Source of the DNA: JAFDZV01 sp964455525
GTDB lineage: Bacteria > Bacteroidota > Ignavibacteria > OLB7
Assembly (NCBI GenBank): GCA_964455525.1
Contig: CAYVWR010000002.1
Coordinates: 310,001-374,000, forward strand
Direction of reading: 5' to 3'
Length of the DNA stretch: 64,000 nt
Part shown: positions 46,529 through 56,440 of the stretch, one piece after another
How the letters are laid out: each line of letters opens with the position of its first letter
Numbering within the stretch: position 1 is the stretch's first letter
Notes under the pieces: model-generated
What the model was told of the DNA's origin: nothing
The model's database searches: none
The model's input: the letters and a program-made list of their open reading frames with translations, nothing else
Made by a program: the position numbers and the translations under genes

Positions 46529-46566
46529 GAGGAGCGCCGGGATTGCCCGGCGCTCCTCGTTGTTGG
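46529..46566. terminator. Strong terminator hairpin between convergent genes
   Basis: A perfect 13-bp stem (GAGGAGCGCCGGG / CCCGGCGCTCCTC) with a 4-base loop ATTG, followed by GTTGTTGG. It serves the protease operon (+) and probably the nitroreductase gene (-). Confidence 0.75.
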
Positions 46567-46611
46567 TATCAGCAGCCCGATCGCCATCGCAGAGCCTTGT
46601 GTGCAGATGCG

Positions 46612-47229
46612 CTAGAGTACCTTGCAGGCTTCATCGAAATCCAGACGTGGCATTCGAGGCCAGAGCTGTTCCTGATCGCCGTAGCCGAGATTACAGATGA
46701 AGTTGACCTTCCATGCGCCATCCGGGAAGAATTCCCTGTTTACTGCCTCCGCATCGAACCCTCCTATCGGACCGCAATCCAGGCCCAGCGCCCGTGCTGC
46801 AATGATGAGATAGGCCCCTTGCAGGGTGCTGCTACGCAGAGCCGTATCCTCGGCCATCACGGGGTCCTCCACAAAAATGCTCTGGATCTCCTTTACCGGC
46901 ATAAGCTTCTGCATCTTGTCGTAGAATCTCGTGTCGTAGGCGATGATGGCGACGGCCGATGCCGTTCTGGATTTCTCTACATTCATCGCTGCCAGTGCCG
47001 GGAGCAACCGTGCCTTGGCCTGCTCGCTTTGCAGAAAAAGCACGCGCATCGGAGATGTGTTGGCTGCCGTGGGGGCCCACTTCAGCAGATCGTAGAGTTC
47101 GTGCAGCAGACCATCGGGGATGGGGCGGGGAAGCCACCCGGAATAGGTGCGTGCACGGCGGAAGATCTGGTCGAGTGCCTCCCCATCGAGCGCGGTGCGC
47201 TCTTCGATCGCTATCTGTTCTGAATTCAT
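46612..47229 (-). CDS. rutE: Nitroreductase-family protein, malonic semialdehyde reductase (RutE/HadB) type
   Basis: 205 residues, full length for RutE. Matches the family through its length: IFRRARTYSGWLPRPI, LYDLLKWAPTAANTSPMRVLF (FMN phosphate site), AIIAYDTRFYDKM, SSTLQGAYLIIAARALGLDCGP and GFDAEAVNREFF, then LGYGD and PRLDFDEAC. RutE reduces 3-oxopropanoate (malonic semialdehyde) to 3-hydroxypropanoate in pyrimidine breakdown; relatives reduce quinones and nitro compounds. No other rut genes are near, so the symbol marks similarity, not pathway. Divergent from an AraC regulator that may control it. Confidence 0.82.
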   Translation of the reverse strand: MNSEQIAIEERTALDGEALDQIFRRARTYSGWLPRPIPDGLLHELYDLLKWAPTAANTSPMRVLFLQSEQAKARLLPALAAMNVEKSRTASAVAIIAYDTRFYDKMQKLMPVKEIQSIFVEDPVMAEDTALRSSTLQGAYLIIAARALGLDCGPIGGFDAEAVNREFFPDGAWKVNFICNLGYGDQEQLWPRMPRLDFDEACKVL

Positions 47230-47243
47230 TGGTATCCTTTGCA

Positions 47244-47266
47244 GTAAGAATTACACTACGGAGTGT
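47244..47266. promoter_or_regulatory. Possible operator: two adjacent inverted repeats
   Basis: GTAAGAATTAC (47244-47254) and ACACTACGGAGTGT (47253-47266) are overlapping perfect inverted repeats in the 127-bp region between the nitroreductase gene and the divergent AraC gene. A binding site for the regulator is plausible; this is only an inference from position. Confidence 0.3.
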
Positions 47267-47356
47267 CGTGCAATTTTACTATGCCTGGATTGGACGCTTG
47301 ATGCCAGAACATGCTTATCTTATGTCTAATCGTTCAAAATGTAGGGGTCGATTGGT

Positions 47357-48292
47357 ATGGATGTTCTTTCCGAGGTTCTAACGACGGTTCACTTGACCAG
47401 CGAGATCTTCTGTCGGGCGGATCTGACTGCCCCATGGGGTATCTCAACGCCGGAGGTCGAGCACGCGCCCTTTTATGTCGTGGTGCGGGGAAGCTGCTAC
47501 CTGGAGGTGCCAGGGCGTTCCATGCCGATGGCGGTGACCGGTGGGGAGGTGATACTGCTCCCGCATGGCAGCGCACATGTTCTCCGTGACAGCCCGGGCG
47601 GGGGCAGCGTTGCCCTGCACGAACTTGCGCAGCACGGTGATTGCCGGGAAACGCATAGGGCGATAACGCACGGGGGAGGCGGTGCAAAAACCACGATCAT
47701 CGGCGGAGCATTCCGGTTCCTCAATCAGTCCTCGTATTTCTTTCTGAGGGCCATGCCGCCGTTGCTCCACTTCTCGGCGGAAGCTGGCAATGTGGTGCCA
47801 TGGCTGGAATCCACGTTGAAGTGCATTGCCGCCGAAACCAACAGCAGCGGCCCAGGGGCACGGGTGATGGTGGAGCGTCTTAGCGATATGCTTTTTATCC
47901 AGCTTGTGCGAGGGAGCGTTCTGCGGCAGGCCGAACTGGGACATGATTGCAGTGGCAATATCTTTCGGGCGCTGACCGATCCACAGATAGCTCCTGCGGT
48001 GGAGGCCATGCACCGCCAGCCGGAGAAGTCCTGGACCGTGGCGTCTCTTGCCGAACAGGCCAATATGTCGAGGACGGCATTCTCGAACCGTTTCACCTCG
48101 CTTGCAGGGACTGCTCCATTGGCCTATCTCACACGCTGGCGTATGATGAAGGCCAGCGATCTTCTGCATCAGGGGAGTACGCTGGCGGAGGTGGCCGAGC
48201 GGGTGGGATATGAGTCCGAGGCGGCCTTCAGCAAGGCGTTCAAGCGGGAGATGGGGATTGCGCCGGGGATGTACCGCCAGCAGCGCCTCTGA
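47357..48292 (+). CDS. AraC-family transcriptional regulator with cupin-type sensor domain
   Basis: 311 residues. The N-terminal half is an AraC-binding cupin of the Cupin_6 kind: ICRADLTAPWG-like start, FYVVVRGSCYLEV, VTGGEVILLPHGSAHVLRD. The C-terminal half has both helix-turn-helix units: WTVASLAEQANMSRTAFSNR and TLAEVAERVGYESEAAFSKA, followed by F(K)REMGIAPGMYR. The Cupin_6 group typically regulates a neighbouring oxidoreductase, which fits the divergent nitroreductase gene. The effector is unknown. Confidence 0.88.
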   Translation: MDVLSEVLTTVHLTSEIFCRADLTAPWGISTPEVEHAPFYVVVRGSCYLEVPGRSMPMAVTGGEVILLPHGSAHVLRDSPGGGSVALHELAQHGDCRETHRAITHGGGGAKTTIIGGAFRFLNQSSYFFLRAMPPLLHFSAEAGNVVPWLESTLKCIAAETNSSGPGARVMVERLSDMLFIQLVRGSVLRQAELGHDCSGNIFRALTDPQIAPAVEAMHRQPEKSWTVASLAEQANMSRTAFSNRFTSLAGTAPLAYLTRWRMMKASDLLHQGSTLAEVAERVGYESEAAFSKAFKREMGIAPGMYRQQRL

Positions 48293-49016
48293 AATCATCC
48301 GGCGCCGGCCCTCTCTGCCGGACGATCACCCTCCTGCCCCGATCCCTCTGTGCCTGCAAGGGTGCCGACAAACATGTCGCGGGAGCGATCCTACCGTACA
48401 GGTCTGTGCCGAGCGTGTGCCGCCACGCCCACGATAGTCGATGCTATGCTTGCAGCGTCCCGGAGCGATGAGGTGTCTGGCGAAGAGGTCGCCGATCCGG
48501 TAAATCATTCCGTCTGATGTCTGGCCATCGGCAAAGGCTGCCCCCTCCACAGGATGCTGGATCACGGCCGATCCCGTTTGGCACCGTAGCCGAAGGGTGC
48601 AATCCCTACAGACAAGCGCATCGAACGGGGCAAAATCGAGCCTATCCCCATCTGGTTGAATGATCGTTCTCCTTTGCGTAGTTTGATCCGTCCCGAACTC
48701 GTTATCCCCTTCTGTGATGCAGCACAAGCTGCTGAGCGGAGCGCTGGGGCGCCGCGCTGGGATTCCCGACAGAAGAAAAGAATCGGCCGGTGGAATCGGA
48801 GGGAACACGTGCGATTGCCCTGCGTCTAAGGAGGCAACCAAGCGGAAACGGAACGACTCGGATCGCCACACAACGATCGTCCCGGTCTCCGATAACGACA
48901 CAGGACACAGATCGCGCCATCCGCAATCATCTACCGGCGGGCCTTCCGTCTGCGGGTCTCCAGATGTACCGATGGGGAAGCGTTTGTATACGATCTTTTG
49001 ATATCGGGAGGTACCA
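48293..49016. other. Region without a recognised gene
   Basis: A long open frame exists on the minus strand (48326-49129), with LVCRDCTLRLRC and ARHLIAPGRC segments, but it has no ribosome site, no known domain, and overlaps the start of the 49017 gene. I do not call it a gene. The end of the region carries GGGAGG for the next gene. Confidence 0.35.
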
Positions 49017-50576
49017 GTGAAACGTTTCATGCTCTTTGCAGTGGCTCTCCTTCTGACAGCTCTCTTCCCACTTGATTCGCACGGGCAGACGACGCTCAGA
49101 GGGCTGATCGAAGATGATGCTCCCATCACTGAGGATTCCGTTCCTCCTCAGCGCATTGGCATTCCCCAGTTCGATGTAAATCTCTCGGCGAACGGCACCG
49201 GATCGGTCACGGGATATTGCTTTGATGAGTATCTGATAGCCCCACGGCGGACTACAACCTTTCAGAATGTGTTGGCAGGGGACAAGGATGCCGTTGTGCG
49301 TACCGGCGATGGTCGTACCATGACGTTGAAGGATGCCATCGCCAAGGGCGATGTTGCGGTAAAAGCATTACAGCTCCGGGTGATGTTCGCCAACAACAGC
49401 GGCGGCCCCATCACCATCAAGGCAAAGAGTCCGATCGTTCTCTGGGATCGTCCGGGTGGCTCGGTGAGCCAGGGGGCGCTCGATGTGCTGAAGAACCCGA
49501 CCGGCGATTACGATCATCAGCAGAAGATGGTATGGCGCGAAACCACTGCCGAGCGGATGCTCGCCGTGCTGGGATACTACGATGGGTCGGTCTGGAATAT
49601 CAATCGCGATCAGTTCCAGATGGCGACCGCGCGGTTCCAGCGCGATAACGGCCTTGATGCCGATGGCAAGATGAGCAGCGCAACGGTGGCCGCGCTTCTG
49701 AACATCAACGATCAGTTCCGGGCACGGCTCCGCTCGCTCGGCTTCCGCGACCAGGAGGGACGAAGCATCCGTGAGGATCTGGCCGCCCAGATCAAGGCGT
49801 ATCAGCGCTATCTCGGCCAGAAACCCACCGGTCGCTGGTCGCCTGAGCTGGGAGCACGCCTTGCTACCGACGAGCGGCTGGCTCCGCAGTTGAGCGCGCT
49901 GAAGGTGGATGGCCGCTCTATTGCCGATGTGCTGGCCGACAACGCCAAAGTGCCGGATATGCTCACCTACCTGAAGGCGGACAAGGGGCTGCTGGTGATG
50001 ATGGAGTCCGCCGACGGAGTGGAGCTATGGAACTGCCGTGGCAGGAATCTCTCCTCCGAGGGGCGCAACGAGATAGCATTCCGTAAGATTGATGATGCCG
50101 CCGCCCGTATGGCGGGCATCGCCACGAAAGGAGATCGTCTGGTGCTCTACCCGCATATTGGAAAGGGTGGGACGGTTGCTCTTGTGGTCGGCAACAAGAG
50201 CATCGAGGTGGATGCGGAAGCCCTGAACCGCTACCTTGATGGTGGCGATCTTCCAAAGGATGTTGCCGCAGTGCTGAACCCGCTTATGCCGGCTTCCGGC
50301 TCGGATATGACAGGTCGTCGCGATGCGCCGAAGCTTGTCGTCTACCGTGGCCCGTTGGTGCAGGGGCGTACCGGCCTTGCGCCGCTTCGTAGGGCTGGGC
50401 TGGATCAGATCGATGGAGCGATGCTTGCAACGGCGCTCGATCGCACCTATGGCGATCGTACCTCGGTGTATGTAAGCGACGATCTCCGTCTTGGCGCCAG
50501 GCAGGTTGGCAGTGAGGATATGGGGAGCATCGAGCCTGTGCATGCGGGATCTTCCCGGCTGGCACTGGCGCGCTAG
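49017..50576 (+). CDS. Secreted protein with peptidoglycan-binding-like repeats
   Basis: Begins with GTG 49017, preceded by GGGAGG at a good distance; VKRFMLFAVALLLTALFPL is a signal peptide ending near SHGQ. Two PG_binding_1-like motifs are visible in the middle: FQMATARFQRDNGLDADGKM with a following SSATVAALL, and LAAQIKAYQRYLGQKPTGRW with SPELGARL. The C-terminal 200 residues (LVVYRGPLVQGRTGLAPLRR) are not recognised. Located in the periplasm or on the surface by signal peptide; a wall-binding role is inferred. An intrinsic terminator follows. Confidence 0.75.
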   Translation: MKRFMLFAVALLLTALFPLDSHGQTTLRGLIEDDAPITEDSVPPQRIGIPQFDVNLSANGTGSVTGYCFDEYLIAPRRTTTFQNVLAGDKDAVVRTGDGRTMTLKDAIAKGDVAVKALQLRVMFANNSGGPITIKAKSPIVLWDRPGGSVSQGALDVLKNPTGDYDHQQKMVWRETTAERMLAVLGYYDGSVWNINRDQFQMATARFQRDNGLDADGKMSSATVAALLNINDQFRARLRSLGFRDQEGRSIREDLAAQIKAYQRYLGQKPTGRWSPELGARLATDERLAPQLSALKVDGRSIADVLADNAKVPDMLTYLKADKGLLVMMESADGVELWNCRGRNLSSEGRNEIAFRKIDDAAARMAGIATKGDRLVLYPHIGKGGTVALVVGNKSIEVDAEALNRYLDGGDLPKDVAAVLNPLMPASGSDMTGRRDAPKLVVYRGPLVQGRTGLAPLRRAGLDQIDGAMLATALDRTYGDRTSVYVSDDLRLGARQVGSEDMGSIEPVHAGSSRLALAR

Positions 50577-50620
50577 AATCGGCCTTCCGGGGCCTTATTC
50601 CTGGTGTAGTATTATGAATC

Positions 50621-50658
50621 GCTCCCTTCGGCCGATAGGCCGGGGGAGCTTTTTTTTG
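50621..50658 (+). terminator. Intrinsic terminator of the 49017 gene
   Basis: Stem GCTCCC TTCGGCC with GGCCG GGGGAGC around a GATA loop, followed by eight T. A textbook rho-independent terminator. Confidence 0.85.
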
Positions 50659-50659
50659 T

Positions 50660-51042
50660 CCGTTCCGATTGCCGCCGGAATCCCGGACGGTGGCTGATGC
50701 ATGGTCGGCCTGGAATGCCGATTGTCTCATCCTACGCAGGTATTGCCGAGGAGCTTCTAAATAACTGAAGTCAGCGGCCGGCGATGTCCTGGATCGAATG
50801 GTTCATACGCTTGTCGGTATCTGGGGCATCCATGCCCGGATATCATCGGTTGCAAGGGCGATCAAGGAGCGTTGATCGGCGAGGTGCTTCGGCGATATGG
50901 CCTGATGCATGAGGTACACAAAGATGTACTCCCAGGGATATGTTCAAGCCTGTAGCTTCCCCGCACTACTCCTGTTCCCTAGGCGATCAGACCCCGAGGA
51001 TTGTGATAGGGGGCCACATAGTTCCATCCAACCACTATCGCT
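50660..51042. other. Spacer before the second cysteine-rich secreted gene
   Basis: No gene recognised; probably holds the promoter for the gene at 51043. Confidence 0.35.
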
Positions 51043-51465
51043 ATGAAAACTCTCTCACAGGCAGTGATCCGTCTCCTGCTACCGCTTCTTGCCGTTATTG
51101 CGCTTACGGTCGCGGCACCGTTGGCGGCACAGGCGCAGTGCAACACCATCGTTGTGACCGTCGAAAAGGTTTTTCCGATGGCGGATGTTCCGTTCACTGG
51201 GTTGTTGACGCTGGTATTCCCGTCAGGAGCATTTAGCCAGATCTTTCCTGTTGATCATAATGGGAGCACTACGTACATCTATGATCCCACATTGGGGATT
51301 CCCATCGGAGGCCAGCTTGATATCATGGGGCATATTATTCTGGCCAATACCGTCATGAGAATTCCCGGACCTCCCGGATTTCCTCCCTGTCTCTGCTTGG
51401 AAATTAGTTTCAGGATCGATCCCAACGGATGCGTGTATATCACCATCCGCCCTGTCTGCTGCTAG
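51043..51465 (+). CDS. Small secreted cysteine-containing protein (relative of 26555 gene)
   Basis: 140 residues. Signal peptide: LLLPLLAVIALTVAAPL then AQAQ. The mature part has a beta-rich middle (FTGLLTLVFPSGAFSQIFPV) and a C-terminal region with PPCLCLEISF and DPNGCVYITIRPVCC. The GCVYITI...C ending, size and signal peptide match the protein at 26555. The family is not named to my knowledge; the paired cysteines suggest a disulfide-stabilised extracellular fold. Confidence 0.65.
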   Translation: MKTLSQAVIRLLLPLLAVIALTVAAPLAAQAQCNTIVVTVEKVFPMADVPFTGLLTLVFPSGAFSQIFPVDHNGSTTYIYDPTLGIPIGGQLDIMGHIILANTVMRIPGPPGFPPCLCLEISFRIDPNGCVYITIRPVCC

Positions 51466-51574
51466 ACGTTGCTTGTGCCGGGCTGTATCGCGGAGCCGGG
51501 CGCAGCAGGATGAAATTCCATAGAGGGATTCCGGCGCAGGCCAGCGGACTAATCGTCGGCAGGCGCTGAAAACA

Positions 51575-51607
51575 AACGAGGAGGCACCTGTGCCTCCTCG
51601 TTCTTTT
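51575..51607. terminator. Bidirectional terminator hairpin
   Basis: AACGAGGAGGCAC pairs with GTGCCTCCTCGTT around a 2-base nominal loop, then TCTTTTG on the plus strand. It lies between the convergent genes at 51043 and 51631. Confidence 0.7.
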
Positions 51608-51630
51608 GATACTGCATGCAAGGTCTGCGG

Positions 51631-53577
51631 TTAATCCGCCGGCACGATCTCGATCATCACCGAGCGATTATAGAAGCGGCCTTCCGGCAGGCTGTTGCTG
51701 AAGGTCGTCTCGGACTCCTCCTCGCCATACCCGATCGTCTCGTAGTTCGCCTTGCGACCAAGCCTGGTCGCTTCGGTGCGAACAACGTCGCGCACTTCAC
51801 CGGCACGCTTCTTCGAGAGATTGAAGTTCAGCGTGGAATCACCGATGGCGTCGGTATGGCCCAGGATAAAGACCTTGGCGCCATCGCTCACCTGCGGAGC
51901 TACGGTGTTGCGGAGGAAGTTATCATAGCTCTTGACCGGGTCTTCCTGGCCGTAGCCGAACGTAATGGAGTAGCGCAGTGCCTGCTTGGCCGGTTCGGAC
52001 CGTTTCACCAGACGGAAGTCCTTGGTCTGCGTAATACGCTGGCCGTCGTCGGTAATCGCTACCACTTCGGCGGTGAACGTGCCCTCGCTCAAGCCGGCCA
52101 TGATCTCCGACGGGCTTACACGCTGGCTTGCCCGACTGAACGGACCGTAGGTTTCGCGGCGTCCCTCGCCGGAGACGACGAGCTGCCAGGTGCGGATCTT
52201 TGCATCTTCGTTGATGTTCAGCACCAGATCGTTCTCGATCGGCGTGTTGTCCACGCGGCGGATCTTGACCGGTATGCCAAGATCGGCTGGCGTGGTTGTG
52301 AAATCGACGCGACGGTTCTCGGCATTTGCCAGTGGGCGGTCATCGGTCGGAGTGCGAGCCGAGCCGGATGGAACACGCGGCATCTCACGTCCCTGGATTG
52401 TGATGCGGGATGCATCGATGCCGAAGTTGCTCACCAGATAATCGCGTATGGTTGACGCAAGCTTCTCACCTTCGGCCGCTCCCGGGGCGGAGCCGGCCAG
52501 CGTGAGCTTCACCTCCGGGTTCTGCCGCATGCGGGCGCCATAGATGTTCATGACGTTATAATAGACGTTCATCTGCTCTGCCATGCGTGCGCTGGCATCC
52601 AGACGTCCCACCTTTGCCGAATCGAGCAGATCGTTCTCGGTGAATGTGGCCGCGACCGCATTATCCAACTGCACGTAACGCGTGGGGATGCTGGAGGACT
52701 CCGCATCGAAGAATACCGCGTTGACAAGCGGGAAGTGTTCCTCGTACGGGCGCGAGGAGATATAACGGTCCGGTGCGAACAGGGCAAGATTCAGCAGCGA
52801 GCTTTCGGTGAACGAAAGCTCATCGACCGGAGGCATGAAGCCCATCTTGACCGCGACGCCGGTACGAAGCGAAATCGTGCTCCAGATATCGTCGATCTTG
52901 TCCTGATCGGCGTCGAGGATCGTGCGGCCACGCTGGTGGAGCATCCACGATCCCTCAAGGAATGGAGCAAGATACCAGCGGGTATCGCTCATGCGGTCCC
53001 CTAGAACAAAGTCCCATCCGAGACCACCGCTGAACCCGACCGTTACCGGGTTGATATCGTCGATCTCCAGCTTCTGCGGTGCCTCGCCCGGCGCCGGGGT
53101 GAACTCGGCTTCGGTGTTCAGGTTGATGCCGATGAGCGGTCCGCCAACCAGATAGAGTCCGGCTGCATCAAGGGGATTCACCCGGAGCAGCGGCTCGATC
53201 GTGAGATAGGAGATGCTGATATCGAACTTCTTCTCGACAGGAAGGGTATGGTCGGTCGAGACGGCGCTGCGATCATCAAACCCTACCCGAAGCTGTGCCC
53301 CCCACCAGTCGCCCGAGTGATACTCGCCGAACAGGTTGGCGTAGGGATGGATGCCGGTGCCGTCGATCGACTCGAACGGGAAGAAGTTGAACACACCGGT
53401 CGTATCGAGGAATTGAAGGCCAAGCGCCTGGAGGTTGTAGTTGATGCCTCCGTTGAAACCGATACGCCAGTGTGCCTCCATCTGCGACCGCGATTGCGCG
53501 TTCATTGCCATACTGGCAGCAACGAACATGAAAATGATGATGGGAATAAACTTGGAACGATATACACGAAAACTCAT
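51631..53577 (-). CDS. OmpA-family outer-membrane protein with N-terminal barrel-like domain
   Basis: Start at ATG 53577 (MSFRVYRSKF), with GGAGAGG upstream. 648 residues. Signal peptide ends AMNAQ. Residues about 25-240 look like an outer-membrane beta-barrel (GFNGGINYNLQALGLQF, WWGAQLRVGFDD, LYLVGGPLIGINL). A first OmpA-like region at about 310-420 has SAPGAAEGEKLASTIRDYL and ENRRVDF. The C-terminal OmpA domain has VFILGHTDAIGDSTLNFNLS and KKRAGEV plus ETIGYGEEE, which binds peptidoglycan. The protein should tie outer membrane to wall. Two OmpA-type modules with a barrel is a layout common in Chlorobi relatives. Confidence 0.85.
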   Translation of the reverse strand: MSFRVYRSKFIPIIIFMFVAASMAMNAQSRSQMEAHWRIGFNGGINYNLQALGLQFLDTTGVFNFFPFESIDGTGIHPYANLFGEYHSGDWWGAQLRVGFDDRSAVSTDHTLPVEKKFDISISYLTIEPLLRVNPLDAAGLYLVGGPLIGINLNTEAEFTPAPGEAPQKLEIDDINPVTVGFSGGLGWDFVLGDRMSDTRWYLAPFLEGSWMLHQRGRTILDADQDKIDDIWSTISLRTGVAVKMGFMPPVDELSFTESSLLNLALFAPDRYISSRPYEEHFPLVNAVFFDAESSSIPTRYVQLDNAVAATFTENDLLDSAKVGRLDASARMAEQMNVYYNVMNIYGARMRQNPEVKLTLAGSAPGAAEGEKLASTIRDYLVSNFGIDASRITIQGREMPRVPSGSARTPTDDRPLANAENRRVDFTTTPADLGIPVKIRRVDNTPIENDLVLNINEDAKIRTWQLVVSGEGRRETYGPFSRASQRVSPSEIMAGLSEGTFTAEVVAITDDGQRITQTKDFRLVKRSEPAKQALRYSITFGYGQEDPVKSYDNFLRNTVAPQVSDGAKVFILGHTDAIGDSTLNFNLSKKRAGEVRDVVRTEATRLGRKANYETIGYGEEESETTFSNSLPEGRFYNRSVMIEIVPAD

Positions 53578-53610
53578 ACGATACCTCTCCAATAGGTGGA
53601 TGTGAACCAT

Positions 53611-54208
53611 CGGGCATGCTGCCTGCCCCCCTTCGGTTATGCCGGGAGGAGCGTGTCTGCATGAACGATGTGCCGGATTATCGTGAATTGATGATCAGGG
53701 TCATCTCACAGGCGAGAGGGGGAGCGAACTGTTCGCTCGGGGAAGCGAAGGGAATTCGATGGCCTTATGCAGGCCGAACGACTGTGTACGATACCTGGGC
53801 CAGGGAAGGGCAGCGCCCTTGTATCCCACAGCCGTCGGCGAGAGTACTTGGTTCCTGGCAGTGCGAAAATATGGTGGTGTCTGCTTCCAGTGTTTTACAA
53901 TGTGTCCCGAACCCCCTCCTCTGTGCCCGGCGGCCCGATGTCCCCTGCCGGCGGCCACGATGGATCTATGGCTGTTTTGCTCGTGACCGGAGCCATGGTT
54001 CTGATGACGATGCTGGTCTTCAGCGGAAATCAGGTCAAACGTGATGCCAGTGTGCGGATGCTGCCGTGCCAGGAGTGTGCTGCCGTTGATAGTGGCGAAG
54101 GGGTGGCTGGTGGCGCCTGTATGGAGGCGGAATCAGAAGAGGGTGGAGAAAGGGGGCCACCGGGTGGCTTGAACAAGGATGCCGGTGGCCGAAGCGGCTG
54201 AAATCCAT
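53611..54208. other. Gene-poor region
   Basis: Two overlapping plus-strand frames (53616-54044 and 53767-54201) lack domains and ribosome sites, and I do not accept them. The region probably holds the promoter of the OmpA-family gene. Confidence 0.35.
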
Positions 54209-54236
54209 AAAAAAGCGGGGGAGAGATATCCCCCGC
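54209..54236 (-). terminator. Intrinsic terminator downstream of the DUF4342 gene
   Basis: On the minus strand GCGGGGGA pairs with TCCCCCGC around a short loop, followed by six T. It lies 149 bp beyond the stop of the 54385 gene. Confidence 0.75.
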
Positions 54237-54384
54237 CGGTTCTATACCTATCATCAATCGACCGTTCAAGACGTCGTATCGCCTCAATCACCATACACAA
54301 GGGGCTTATCGGCAGGCATGGCCGTGCATATCCACCGGGCACAACAACATCATCAGGCTGGTTCGGTGCTTTCGGCCGAGCTTC

Positions 54385-54681
54385 CTAATCGATCGGCACT
54401 TCCATCCCAATTTCGGCGGCCTTGGTGACCGTCTCGACCTTTTCAATGACAAGGGTCAGCTTCGCTGCAATGGCTGCGAGCGCGCCAATCGCCGCAAAAA
54501 CCGGCAGCAGGGCCGCGCCCACCAGACCTATCGTCAGCGGAACTTCAATCAGGGTACGTCCCTCATCATTCTTGATGATGATTCTGCGGGCGTTGCCTTC
54601 CTGAATGAAGCTCTTGATCTTGGCTATCACTTCCTCTCCGCTTACTATCAGCTCTTCGGTGCGTGTGACTTCCTTTTCCAT
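54385..54681 (-). CDS. DUF4342 domain protein
   Basis: Start at ATG 54681 (MEKEVTRTEEL), with GGAGG-like CTGGAGGA upstream; the frame to 54777 adds an unlikely cysteine-rich leader. 98 residues with the DUF4342 layout: ELIVSGEEVIAKIKSFIQEG, RRIIIKNDEGRTLIEVPLT, then a hydrophobic glycine/alanine segment (IGLVGAALLPVFAAIGALAA) and a short charged tail. Known from the family: small proteins with one hydrophobic stretch, function undefined. The gene is alone with its own terminator. Confidence 0.82.
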   Translation of the reverse strand: MEKEVTRTEELIVSGEEVIAKIKSFIQEGNARRIIIKNDEGRTLIEVPLTIGLVGAALLPVFAAIGALAAIAAKLTLVIEKVETVTKAAEIGMEVPID

Positions 54682-56440
54682 GATGTCCTCCAGCGGTTCA
54701 TAGGGTTGACAAATGCATGTGATTCCTACGCGGGCACCTGCCGATCGGTTGCAGCGGCATGATGTTACCAGTTGCAACGCATCGATGTCTGCAATCCCGG
54801 TCTGTGGTGCAGGCAGGGTTCAGGGGGTGGGGAGTAAACGATGAAGTGCCCGGCCAATGCCGGGCACTTCACGACGTGGGGTAGGGGGGGATTTCCACAC
54901 CCATTCCGGCATCTCTGCTACCGGATGGGAAGGCGGGACGGATTGCCTGCCCGGATCATCGTTGCCGATCAGCCTTTTAGGGCCGTGGAGGGGAGCGGTC
55001 GAAAAAGACTACTCAGCAATGAAGGAGCGACCCATGGAATAACCGTGAACAAAGGATACTGGAGCAATTGATGCAGGATGTTCGGTACAGCATCCGATAC
55101 GATCGTCGAGAATGTATGATATTCGGCATTCCTGGGACTCGCGACATATTTTGAGCGTTTATGTGCCACCATTGCTCTGTGCCAGTGCGGTGCCATTATC
55201 ATAGATGAAAATAATGGTGCCACCTCCGCATTGGCGATACGTACGAGATCCCGGAATACCGTGCCGCCGTTGGCGAGGATTACAGCCTTCATATGTCCCA
55301 AAGGCTGCTAGGTCATCCTCGCTCGCACGTCCCGGCGAGCATGTTCAACATAGTATAATGTACAAGGCCATCGCTTCGTATAATCTGGAATGACGTCTGA
55401 TCGCAGCCCATAAATATGGGGCGATTTGCATTGCCCGGCGTACTATGCATTTGTGACAATATTTTTCGGGCGCATAATTTCGGGGTCGCGGACCCAAGAG
55501 ACTTATTCCGCAATAGATGCTGCTCTATGCAATATTACCATCATATAACTATCGGGCATCTACGATGCCAGGTGCCGCTGGCGTATACTCCCTGAATATC
55601 TTCGCCTATCCGCAACGCGTATCCTACAGTCTGGCAAGATATTGCACAACGGCTTATTCCGGGTTTATCTGTCGGTTTATTTATCTGAACTCCCGGACGT
55701 CTCAATGGAGTGTTCGGGGGATGTGAATGCTCATCGCGATGAGTCGCAATGCAGGCTGGGTGCTAACAGGCCGTTCATGGCTGATTCGATACGGAGTATC
55801 GTGACGTTATGCGGCACCGGTGTGGTGCCGGAATATAAGGCGGAGAAGCAGGCCGAAACAAAATCCGGCGGGAACAACTGCTCAAACTACGTGCGTTGCG
55901 TTTAGGGCAATAACGTTCCCGCCGGTTGCCGGGGGGCATATTCTTACAGGAAGCCGTGTTGGCACAGCACTGTGGCTTCAGCGATCTGCCGGGGGAGCTG
56001 GGTGCTGTTATGGCCTCGGCTGTTGCCTGCCCATTTTCTCGGGACTGCCCTGTTCCAGAGAAAGCAGGTGAATGCCGAGATCACGAATGCGTAGAAGTAT
56101 ACCAAAAAGGGCTGACTGGTCAGCTACCATGCCATGTACTACTGCATGGCCGTTGGGCATGTTTGTGATGTTCAATCCATCGAACCACAACGTGCTGTGC
56201 TCCGGGAGATGGTCTCCCAGTGTGATGCGGATATAGGATGGACTTCCGATACTCATGAACATAGGCCCTGAAGGGAGATTGATAATCCAGCAATCCGATC
56301 CGTCCGTAGGGTAACGGGGGCTTGCTGTTTATACCTGGCTCCACCCAATGTATGGCTGCGGCTGCCATTCGGAGGATAACCAAGGTTTACCCAGGGTTTA
56401 TTATGGGGTTTATTTGTCTATGATGGCGCCTTGGTCCATA
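54682..56440. other. Gene-poor region of about 1.7 kb
   Basis: Only shadow-like short frames are present. A perfect 12-bp hairpin (GAAGTGCCCGGC / GCCGGGCACTTC, loop CAAT) at 54843-54870 is the only clear structure. No domain, tRNA or IS seen. Confidence 0.4.
54843..54870. terminator. Isolated perfect hairpin
   Basis: Twelve-base perfect stem, 4-base loop, no T-run, not close to any gene end. It may be a terminator of a lost or unannotated transcript. Confidence 0.4.

Noticed and set aside
48326..49129. 267-codon minus-strand open frame
   Set aside because: No ribosome site or domain, and it overlaps the start of the well-supported 49017 gene; left as an uncalled region.
53616..54201. Two overlapping plus-strand frames after the OmpA-family gene
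   Set aside because: Low-complexity, no ribosome sites, no similarity to anything I recognise.
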